Positions 58,200-64,000 of a stretch of DNA of 64,000 nucleotides are shown piece after piece. This DNA is from Candidatus Altimarinota bacterium. GTDB lineage: Bacteria; Patescibacteriota; Gracilibacteria; UBA4473. Numbering within the stretch: the first letter of the stretch is position 1; each line of letters begins with the position of its first letter. The stretch covers positions 1 to 64,000 of the forward strand of contig JAIPGI010000001.1 in assembly GCA_021736215.1 (NCBI GenBank). The letters run 5' to 3'. The position numbers and the translations under genes were made by a program. The notes below the pieces were generated by a model. That model did no database searches. It was not told the origin of the DNA and worked only from the letters and a program-made list of their open reading frames with translations.

Positions 58200-59732
58200 A
58201 TGAAAACAGCCCTCATTTCGGTTTCAGATAAAACGGGAATTGTCGATTTTGCAAGAGACTTGCAAAAACTCGGAATACGCATTCTCTCAACAGGAGGAAC
58301 GTATCGAGCACTCACGGAAGCGGGACTCAAGGATGTTATGGAAGTGTCTAAATTCACTGGATTTCCAGAGGGGCTCGAAGGACGAATTAAGACGCTGACC
58401 CCGCAAGTCTTTGGGGGCATCCTCAATCTTCGTAATAACAAAGAACATCGAGCGTTCTGTAAAAAAAATAAAATCGAAAATATCGACTTAGTTGTAGTAA
58501 ACCTCTACCCATTCAAAGCGACCTACGAAAATCAAAAAAAATCTTTTGAAGAAAAAGTTGAACAAATCGATATCGGAGGACCATCCATGATTCGTGCCGC
58601 CGCAAAGAATTATAAATTTTGTGCTCCAGTTGTGGATCCAGGCGATTATTGCAAGATACTTGCATTTATAAAAAAAGATGGAGACATTCCTCTCGATTTC
58701 CGAAGAATACTCGCCACAAAGGTCTTTGAAATGACGGCTCACTATGATCTTTTGATTGCGAAATTTTGGAGCGAGAACAGTGAAAAAATGCCTCTCCGTT
58801 ATGGAGAAAATCCTCATCAATCAGCAGTTATCCTGTCCGATCCCTTTTTAAGTGGAGTAAATCTTGTCCAAGCAAGTATCCTCAATGGGAAGGCAATGTC
58901 CTACAACAACTATCAAGATGCCAATGCCGCGTTGGAACTGACGGCAAGCTTCTCAACTCCCTTTGCCTGTATCATCAAACACGCTTCTCCCTGCTGTGCG
59001 GCTGTGGGAAAAACAATCGAAGAGGCTTTCGAAAAAGCTTATAAAGAAGGGGACCAAGCTTCTGCTTTTGGTGGAATTATTGCCCTCAATAGGGAGGTAA
59101 CGAAAGCTCTCGCAGAACAGATTATTTCATTTTTTAATGAAATTGTCCTTTCCCCTTCCTACACCAAAGACGCTCTCGAAATCCTCAAAACAAAAAAAAA
59201 TCTTCGAATTCTCGCGATTCCGAATTTTAACGAAGTCCCTGGTGATTTAAATGTAAAGAAGATTCGCGGAGGAACCCTCATCCAGGACTCTGATTCCAAA
59301 GAAATAACCGCAAAAGATCTCACCCCTGCCACCAAGCTTTTTCCTGACAAAAAACTTATTCCCGACCTTCTCACGGCGTGGAAAATTGTAAAAATCGTAA
59401 AATCAAATGCCATCGTTGTCGTTAAAAATGGCGCTATGATTGGGAAAGGGGGGGGGCAGACCTCTCGTGTAGATGCGATGAAAATCGCTCTCTCTCAAGC
59501 AAATATTTCCCCCGTAGGGACAGAACAGTGTTCTGTCCGCCGTACCGAAGGAGCGGTTTTGGCCTCCGATGCATTCTTTCCGTTCCCAGATAGCGTCGAG
59601 GCGGCAGGAGAAGCGGGGATTGCCGCCATCATCCAGCCCGGAGGGTCGGTGAAGGATGACGAAGTCTTTGCGAAGTGTGATGAACTCAGAATCCCAACGG
59701 TCTTAACTGGTACGAGAGCGTTTTTGCACTAA
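58200..59732 (+). CDS. purH: bifunctional AICAR transformylase/IMP cyclohydrolase PurH
   Basis: This is a 510-residue protein, normal length. The MGS-like IMP cyclohydrolase domain opens with LISVSDKTGIVDFARDL and has ILSTGGTYRAL. The transformylase has LRYGENPHQSA, CIIKHASPCCAA with the catalytic Lys-His, and ASDAFFPFPDSVE. It performs the last two steps of IMP synthesis. Between the SRVDAMKIAL segment and ASDAFF lie extra residues (PVGTEQCSVRRTEG) encoded by a GTAGGGACAG-type palindrome at 59514-59545. That loop is usually shorter. A leaderless promoter precedes it, and the patatin gene follows 9 nt after. Confidence 0.95.
   Translation: MKTALISVSDKTGIVDFARDLQKLGIRILSTGGTYRALTEAGLKDVMEVSKFTGFPEGLEGRIKTLTPQVFGGILNLRNNKEHRAFCKKNKIENIDLVVVNLYPFKATYENQKKSFEEKVEQIDIGGPSMIRAAAKNYKFCAPVVDPGDYCKILAFIKKDGDIPLDFRRILATKVFEMTAHYDLLIAKFWSENSEKMPLRYGENPHQSAVILSDPFLSGVNLVQASILNGKAMSYNNYQDANAALELTASFSTPFACIIKHASPCCAAVGKTIEEAFEKAYKEGDQASAFGGIIALNREVTKALAEQIISFFNEIVLSPSYTKDALEILKTKKNLRILAIPNFNEVPGDLNVKKIRGGTLIQDSDSKEITAKDLTPATKLFPDKKLIPDLLTAWKIVKIVKSNAIVVVKNGAMIGKGGGQTSRVDAMKIALSQANISPVGTEQCSVRRTEGAVLASDAFFPFPDSVEAAGEAGIAAIIQPGGSVKDDEVFAKCDELRIPTVLTGTRAFLH
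59514..59545. repeat. GTAGGGACAG palindrome inside purH
   Basis: GTAGGGACAGAACA-GTGTTCTGTCC-GCC-GTAC. It shares the GTAGGGACAG arm and GTAC/CTAC ends with the intergenic palindrome at 11851-11879 but has a different centre. It is read in frame and adds a surface loop to PurH. Confidence 0.55.
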
Positions 59733-59741
59733 TATTGCATT

Positions 59742-60512
59742 ATGAAGAAAAAAGCCGCCCTCGTTTGTTCTGGAGGAGGTGCTTTGGGCGCTGCCCAACT
59801 GGGAGTTCTCAAAGCCTTGGAGGAACGATATGAATTTGATTTTTATGCAGGAGTGAGCGCCGGATCTATTTTGGTCTGCCTTCATAGTTCGGGATTTGAT
59901 GCCGATGAAAGCTGGGAAATCGTTCAAAAAATGAACGTTTTTGATGTGGCATTTGATTTTTCCCTTCAGAAATCAGGGATGCTCAAGGGGAAAAAGATGC
60001 TCAAACTTTTCGATAAAATATTTTCTGAAACAAAACTCGAGAATCTTTCCCATCCAACATTCGTTGGAACGACAGACTTCCAAACTGGAGAAAACATTCT
60101 TCTTCATTCTGGGAAAATATCCGATGCCCTTCGGGCCTCTTGCTCAGTTCCAGTTCTTTTCGAGCCCTACTTCCACCCCGAAAAGAAGCGATGGCTTGTA
60201 GATGGCGGACTCACAGAGAATCTTCCCCTTTCTATTGCATTAAAAAAATACAAAGGCGATACCATTATTGCCATTGATACAAACTATATGGATACCAATG
60301 CCAATTTCAAAGACGCAAAAAACGGAGGCTTACAAAAACTTTTGAACCGAACAATAAAGATTTTTATAAATAATCAACATTCTTTCCCGCACCCTGACAA
60401 ACGGATCAGAAGAATACTTCTTCCTATCACGGAATTTACTCCAAGTGACGCCCTCAAGCTAAAAGCTATTTATAAGCAAGGACTCGAAATCGGAAAAAAT
60501 ACCCATTTATAA
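59742..60512 (+). CDS. patatin-like phospholipase (RssA/NTE type)
   Basis: This is a 256-residue protein. SGGGALGAAQLGVL is the oxyanion region, GVSAGSI holds the nucleophile Ser (GxSxG), and VDGGLTENLP supplies the Asp of the Ser-Asp dyad. No signal peptide is present. RssA-like members probably act on membrane lipids. It begins 9 nt after purH; TAATAT overlapping the purH stop could be a private -10, otherwise it is read through. Confidence 0.9.
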   Translation: MKKKAALVCSGGGALGAAQLGVLKALEERYEFDFYAGVSAGSILVCLHSSGFDADESWEIVQKMNVFDVAFDFSLQKSGMLKGKKMLKLFDKIFSETKLENLSHPTFVGTTDFQTGENILLHSGKISDALRASCSVPVLFEPYFHPEKKRWLVDGGLTENLPLSIALKKYKGDTIIAIDTNYMDTNANFKDAKNGGLQKLLNRTIKIFINNQHSFPHPDKRIRRILLPITEFTPSDALKLKAIYKQGLEIGKNTHL

Positions 60513-60554
60513 ATCCTCCATTTAGAAAGGTTTTTAATATTCTTTATTTTTTAT

Positions 60555-60582
60555 TTGACTTTCTTTTTATTATGGGTATATA
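60555..60582 (+). promoter_or_regulatory. promoter of the DUF5320/DUF134 pair
   Basis: TTGACT (60555-60560), a 16-nt spacer and TATATA (60577-60582). A second TATAAT lies at 60590-60595. The stretch GGTATATATTCATAATATAATT is partly symmetric and could be an operator; the downstream DUF134 protein is a likely DNA binder. Confidence 0.5.
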
Positions 60583-60613
60583 TTCATAATATAATTTCTT
60601 AATTCTATACATC

Positions 60614-60817
60614 ATGCCAAATCTTGATGGTACCGGTCCCGCAGGAAGAGGTCTTCGCACAGGACTTCAAATGGGCAAATGCTCAAATGCCAAACCAAAT
60701 TCCCTAGGTCAACCCCAAAGGAGAAGACGAAATCGTTTTGCATCCCTGGAAGAAGAACAAGCTTTTTTGGAACAACGTTTAGAAGCCCTTAAAAAAAGCA
60801 TAAATGCCAAGGCCTAA
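60614..60817 (+). CDS. DUF5320-like small protein
   Basis: This is a 67-residue protein. The N-terminus MPNLDGTGPAGRGLRTG matches the GDGTGPxGxGxxTGR pattern of DUF5320. The C-terminal half is a charged helix (FASLEEEQAFLEQRLEALKK). Such genes usually sit beside DUF134 and NifB/FeMo-cofactor-like proteins; only DUF134 is present here. It overlaps the DUF134 gene by 14 nt. The function is unknown. Confidence 0.75.
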   Translation: MPNLDGTGPAGRGLRTGLQMGKCSNAKPNSLGQPQRRRRNRFASLEEEQAFLEQRLEALKKSINAKA

Positions 60818-61085
60818 GTCAAAAAGAGAGATTACTCAATCTCCTGAAATCACGTACTATAAGCCACGAGGGGTCCCCGTGCGAGAACTTCAAATCATGC
60901 GATTGACACTTGAGGAATGGGAAGCATTGAGGTTGAAAAATGTTGAAGGATTTTCGCAAATTCAGTCTGCAAAAAAAATGAAAACATCTCAAAGCACTTT
61001 CCAAAGGATCCTAACGAATGCTGAAAAAAAACTCTGCACTGGAATAATTAAGGGAATGGCGATTGAAATCTCCCTCCATCCTTAA
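60804..61085 (+). CDS. DUF134 helix-turn-helix protein
   Basis: This is a 93-residue protein. It has RPKSKREITQSPEITYYKP (short form), EWEALRLKNVEGFSQIQSAK and MKTSQSTFQRILTNAEKKL, a sigma-70 region 4-like helix-turn-helix typical of DUF134. The usual CxxC residues before the helix-turn-helix are mostly absent. It probably regulates its own operon with the DUF5320 protein. Its last 4 bases overlap the end of the convergent ProX-like gene. Confidence 0.85.
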   Translation: MPRPKSKREITQSPEITYYKPRGVPVRELQIMRLTLEEWEALRLKNVEGFSQIQSAKKMKTSQSTFQRILTNAEKKLCTGIIKGMAIEISLHP

Positions 61086-61573
61086 AAAGGATAAAATCGG
61101 ATGGTATTTCCTCGTGATTCAAGAAATTTCAAAAAATTTTCTTTCGAAAGCCGAAGGGTGGCGGTATTCCGCAGTGGATGAAAATGCACAAAATCGTGTT
61201 CCAAAAGGCCTTCGTCAACGACCACCTCCAAATCTCCTGCATTGGGATGAATAAGCCCAAAAGGCGTCACCGATCCTGGAGTAAGCCCGAGTTTTTCTTT
61301 GAGATATTCTGGAGCGCCAAAACTAAAGTTTTTGCTCTCCTCTAGGAAATTCTGTAGAGCTTTCAAATCTGCTTTTCGATGGCTTTCTACAATAGCTAAC
61401 ACCCATCGAGTTTTAGGTTTATTTCGCAAAAATAAAGTTTTGAAGTGCCCGCCTTTGCCTTTTTGTTTTTGGTAAAACTCATTTGATTCTTCACAGGTAA
61501 AAAAAGGTTCGTGTTCAAATTTTTCGAATTCAATATTTAATTCTTTCAAGAGGTCGTAGAGTTTTTGTTCCAT
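61082..61573 (-). CDS. YbaK/ProX-type aminoacyl-tRNA deacylase
   Basis: This is a 163-residue protein, started at the ATG at 61573. The frame is open to 61660 but upstream residues come from repeat DNA. HFKTLFLRNKPKTRWVLAIV is present, then the conserved LGLTPGSVTPFGLIHP, and FHPLRNTATLRLSKENFLKFL. This is the PrdX/ProXp-ala pattern of free-standing editing domains that hydrolyse Ala-tRNA-Pro. The catalytic Lys is not certain from the sequence (K residues near 45 and 60). It is convergent with DUF134. Confidence 0.88.
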   Translation of the reverse strand: MEQKLYDLLKELNIEFEKFEHEPFFTCEESNEFYQKQKGKGGHFKTLFLRNKPKTRWVLAIVESHRKADLKALQNFLEESKNFSFGAPEYLKEKLGLTPGSVTPFGLIHPNAGDLEVVVDEGLLEHDFVHFHPLRNTATLRLSKENFLKFLESRGNTIRFYPF

Positions 61574-61628
61574 TTTTTTATTTGTCGTTCTGGCACCCAC
61601 TACTCCGCAACTATACGAAAAATAAATA

Positions 61629-62263
61629 TTTTTGCACCCTCTCTTCACCTCCCCCGTCAAGGGGGAGGAAATAAATTACAAGAATATTCTCTCATTATTT
61701 AGCCTCGCGGAAGCCCTCCTTTTTTTTCTTATTCTTCCTTATTCCCCCTCTCTTGTGTTCTCTCCCGCAAGGGGAGAGAAATTTAGCTGTGCTACCTCTT
61801 CTTTCTTCCTCTCCCCTTGCGGGAGAGGACCGAGGAGAGGGGTTTTCATCACACATTTCCAATATTTTTTGCCCCACCCCATCAATATTTGATAAAACAT
61901 CATTGTTCCAGACTCTCAAAATTTTAAACCCCTGTCTTTCTAAATATCCATCACGCTCTTTGTCTTTTTGGATATTTAATTCTTCATCATGTTGTCCTCC
62001 ATCAAGCTCGATAATGATTCGTTTTTCAAAACAAACAAAATCAACAATGTATTTCTCGTCAATTGGAAACTGTCGGCGAAATTTGAGATTTTCAAAAGAT
62101 TTTGCCTTCAGAAATTGCCACAACAGATTTTCGGCAGGAGTTTGTTTTTTCCTTAATACTTTTGCCAAAAAAGTAATCTTTGATTTCATGATGCTATTTT
62201 TTTGCACCCTCTCCGCACCTCCCCCGTCAAGGGAGAGGAAATAAATTACAGAAATATTCTCTC
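61629..62263. mobile_element. DUF559 cassette flanked by 63-bp direct repeats
   Basis: Copy 1 at 61631-61693 and copy 2 at 62201-62263 run in the same direction, align without gaps and differ at five positions. Each contains CCTCCCCC-GTCAA-GGG(G/A)GAGG and ends ATATTCTCTC. The DUF559 gene fits exactly between them: its stop codon is just inside copy 1 and its start is 10 bp from copy 2. This layout suggests insertion with duplication, or amplification by recombination. The two ends differ from those of the cassette at 31547-32121. Confidence 0.7.
61695..62189 (-). CDS. DUF559 endonuclease-like protein with a repeat-encoded C-terminus
   Basis: This is a 164-residue protein, started at the ATG at 62189 (MKSKITFLAKVLRKKQ). 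Core residues 1-115 follow the DUF559 pattern: TPAENLLWQFLKAKSFENLKF, FRRQFPIDEKYIVDFVCFEK and IIIELDGGQHDEE, with the D...E-D-H residues of a Vsr-like nuclease, and ILRVWNNDVLSNIDGV. The last 48 residues (from NPSPRSSPARGEE) are translated from two inverted hairpins of the TCTCCCGCAAGGGGAGA type (61765-61830) and are probably not functional. The gene is wholly bounded by the direct repeats of its cassette. Confidence 0.8.
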   Translation of the reverse strand: MKSKITFLAKVLRKKQTPAENLLWQFLKAKSFENLKFRRQFPIDEKYIVDFVCFEKRIIIELDGGQHDEELNIQKDKERDGYLERQGFKILRVWNNDVLSNIDGVGQKILEMCDENPSPRSSPARGEEERRGSTAKFLSPCGREHKRGGIRKNKKKKEGFREAK

Positions 62264-62299
62264 TCCTCGGCTGAAGCGGGGGAATGAAACGACCCCCAG

Positions 62300-64000
62300 T
62301 TAATTCTTAGTAATATCTAATAGAATTTTTTCTCCATCAATGTCCAATGTATCTCCTTCCGCGTCATGAATCACATCACCTCTCACGAGTTCTGTTGCCA
62401 AAACTTCGTCCGCAATCATATTTCCAAAAAAGTTGAAAGCCGATTGTAAGAGAGGAGTTGCTGTTGCGTAATAAATCGTTATTCGATCGGAAACGTGAAA
62501 ATCTTTTTGTTTTCGCATCTCCTGAATTGCACGAATAATCTCTCGAGCGTATCCCTCTATTTTTAGGGTTTCGGTAATTTCCGTGTCGAGGAGCACGACA
62601 ACGCGAGAAGTAGCTTCTGCTTGCATCCCCTCTTTGCAAATAAATCCGATTTCATATTCTCCTAATTCCAAAATTTCTCCGAGAACATCCATTCGTCCCT
62701 CCGATAGTTCTTTAAATTTCCCTTCTTTCCCCGCACGAATGAGATCTTGTACTTTTGCTCCAAGACGTGGCCCAACGGCCTTGGCGTTGACGCGAACAAT
62801 CTTCTCCGCAACCCCCTTTGTAGAAGTCAGTACTTCTACTTCTTTGACATTGGCTTCTTCGCGAAGGATATCCAAATCGAGATTTATTTTTTCAGTCGTC
62901 AAAAAACGCAATTTTCCCAAAGGTTGTCTCAGTTTTATTTTGGTATGAGCCCGAATACTTGCCGCCAGACCAACAATTTCACGAGAAAGATGAACTTTTC
63001 TTTCAGATTCTGGGTCAATCCAGTGTTTAAGTGAGGAGGGGAAAATTTCTAGATGGACCGACTCACTTCCTCCTAGGTTTTTATAAAGTTGTTCTGCAAA
63101 GAATGGGCACACGGGAGCTAAAAGCTTCGAGAGTGTCATCAAAACAAAATGCAGAGTTTCATATCCAGACTGCTTTTCTTCGTTCATCCCTTCTGCCCAA
63201 AACCGTCGTCGAGATCGACGCAGATACCAGTTATTGAGCTGATCAACAAATTCTGGAACGAGTCTCAATGCCCCCTCTAAATCAAACGTATCAAAATTCT
63301 TTCGGAATTTCCCAATCAGGGTTTGGGTTTCAGAAAGAATCCATTGATCGAGTTCTGTTTTGGCATTTGGAAGAGCAAAAAATAATTTATACATTCCTGT
63401 CTGCACCATGGGAACGTGTAAATAATCCTCAATACTCTTCACCTCATGAAGACTGGCTTCTATGGCTCGAATTGGATCGCCATGCGAAACGACAACAACT
63501 GTTTCCCCCTGATGAGTTCGGCTTATCTCATCAAAAAAAGATCTCATTCTTTTTTTCACGAATGAAGCCGGTTCTGTTGTCTTGTCTTGAAGGCGATCAT
63601 GAACCGTTCTAAATGGCTGTTTTTCCAAATCCCCAAAATAGAGTTCTTTTAATCGATTATCCGTTTGAATTTCTCCTAAAAATTTGGTTTTTTCTTTTAT
63701 AATTTGAGCCGTTTCTTGTGTTCTATAAAAAGGAGAAGCATAAAGAGCGTCTATTTTCCCAAAATTCTGAGCAGCTTTTGCTGCTTGGCGTTTCCCCGTA
63801 AGCGTCAGATGGTGAGGATTTTTTACTTCGCCAGAATAAATTTTAGCAACATTGTGATCCGCCTCTCCGTGCCGAACAAAAATAAATTTCGTAGGAGACC
63901 ATCCATCAATGTTGGCATAGGTTGAAAAAAATTGGTAGGTCGAGCGAAGAGGCAAGAGGACTGATTTTAATACTTCATCCACTCCTTTTTCGGAAAACCG
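62300..64000 (-). CDS. ileS: isoleucyl-tRNA synthetase, C-terminal part, with an inserted histidine phosphatase domain; 5' partial
   Basis: The frame is open through the window edge (the codons before 63982 read RFSEKG), so the visible 567 codons are the C-terminal part. The first 30 residues counted from the codon at 63982 (EVLKSVLLPL; TYANIDGW) are the end of the IleRS catalytic core. A complete histidine phosphatase domain follows at about 31-205: RHGEADHN (Arg37, His38), SPFYRTQET (Arg87), LKELYFGDLE, and VSHGDP (His167). At about 209 IleRS resumes (ELDQWILSETQ, then LRRSRRRFWAEG of the anticodon-binding domain). No C-terminal zinc ribbon is present. All phosphatase residues are kept, so it may be active; its substrate is unknown. 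Confidence 0.9.
   Translation of the reverse strand, partial: RFSEKGVDEVLKSVLLPLRSTYQFFSTYANIDGWSPTKFIFVRHGEADHNVAKIYSGEVKNPHHLTLTGKRQAAKAAQNFGKIDALYASPFYRTQETAQIIKEKTKFLGEIQTDNRLKELYFGDLEKQPFRTVHDRLQDKTTEPASFVKKRMRSFFDEISRTHQGETVVVVSHGDPIRAIEASLHEVKSIEDYLHVPMVQTGMYKLFFALPNAKTELDQWILSETQTLIGKFRKNFDTFDLEGALRLVPEFVDQLNNWYLRRSRRRFWAEGMNEEKQSGYETLHFVLMTLSKLLAPVCPFFAEQLYKNLGGSESVHLEIFPSSLKHWIDPESERKVHLSREIVGLAASIRAHTKIKLRQPLGKLRFLTTEKINLDLDILREEANVKEVEVLTSTKGVAEKIVRVNAKAVGPRLGAKVQDLIRAGKEGKFKELSEGRMDVLGEILELGEYEIGFICKEGMQAEATSRVVVLLDTEITETLKIEGYAREIIRAIQEMRKQKDFHVSDRITIYYATATPLLQSAFNFFGNMIADEVLATELVRGDVIHDAEGDTLDIDGEKILLDITKN

Noticed and set aside
1-64000. Genetic code 25 (UGA as glycine)
   Set aside because: TGA ends several well-defined genes at the family's normal C-terminus, for example purQ, pilO and the PfkB kinase, and no core gene has an internal TGA.

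Overview
The window looks like a chromosomal segment of an ultrasmall-type bacterium of the Patescibacteria/CPR group. The support is a mixture seen in such genomes: stand-alone type IV secretion pilin, PrgI and TraC-N genes, a type IV pilus operon, S-layer (SLH) proteins, Wzm/Wzt-style glycan export, compact overlapping genes and AT-rich DNA. TGA is a normal stop here (for example the ends of pilO and purQ), so this is not one of the UGA=Gly lineages (Gracilibacteria, Absconditabacteria). A Peregrinibacteria-like origin is a guess. No rRNA, prophage or CRISPR array was seen.

Layout. 0-0.7 kb: end of a GIY-YIG gene, tRNA-Lys, tRNA-Ala and a small membrane protein. 0.7-13.5 kb: two proteins with triplicated pilin-like membrane modules, a MutY-MutT fusion, ftsK, a PfkB kinase, a T4SS pilin, recG, a PrgI/TraC-N operon and lysS. 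13.5-19.5 kb: envelope proteins (lipoprotein, a large two-part secreted protein, FecR protein, FemAB transferase, redoxin). 19.5-24.6 kb: a glycan operon running leftward (GT4, Wzm, Wzt, GT2-GT4 fusion, FdtA cupin). 24.7-31.3 kb: a secreted protein, pepA, then murE-frr-ftsQ. 31.3-35.9 kb: accessory repeat hub with a DUF559 cassette, der, recF and a REP-associated transposase. 36-45.3 kb: giant S-layer protein, a zinc-ribbon/coiled-coil pair, a PKD-SLH protein and an M16 peptidase. 45.3-53.8 kb: PIG-L deacetylase, pilB, and the pilN-pilO-pilC-pseudopilin operon. 54-64 kb: purine genes (half-length purL, extended purQ, purH), rmuC, patatin, DUF5320/DUF134 pair, ProX-like deacylase, a second DUF559 cassette, and an ileS that runs off the end.

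Four themes stand out. (1) A Y1 (RAYT) transposase whose own reading frame is filled with in-frame copies of a CCCGGGTTC...GAACCCGGG palindrome; the same palindrome lies between genes and inside purQ. (2) Two DUF559 cassettes bounded by other palindromes, plus a short derivative without the gene. (3) Many genes have a -10 box ending only 6-11 nt before the start codon, which predicts leaderless or nearly leaderless mRNAs. (4) Unusual domain architectures: a histidine phosphatase inside IleRS, an Fe-S-less MutY fused to an intact MutT, and triplicated pilin modules.

All calls come from reading the sequence and from family knowledge; no database search was run.
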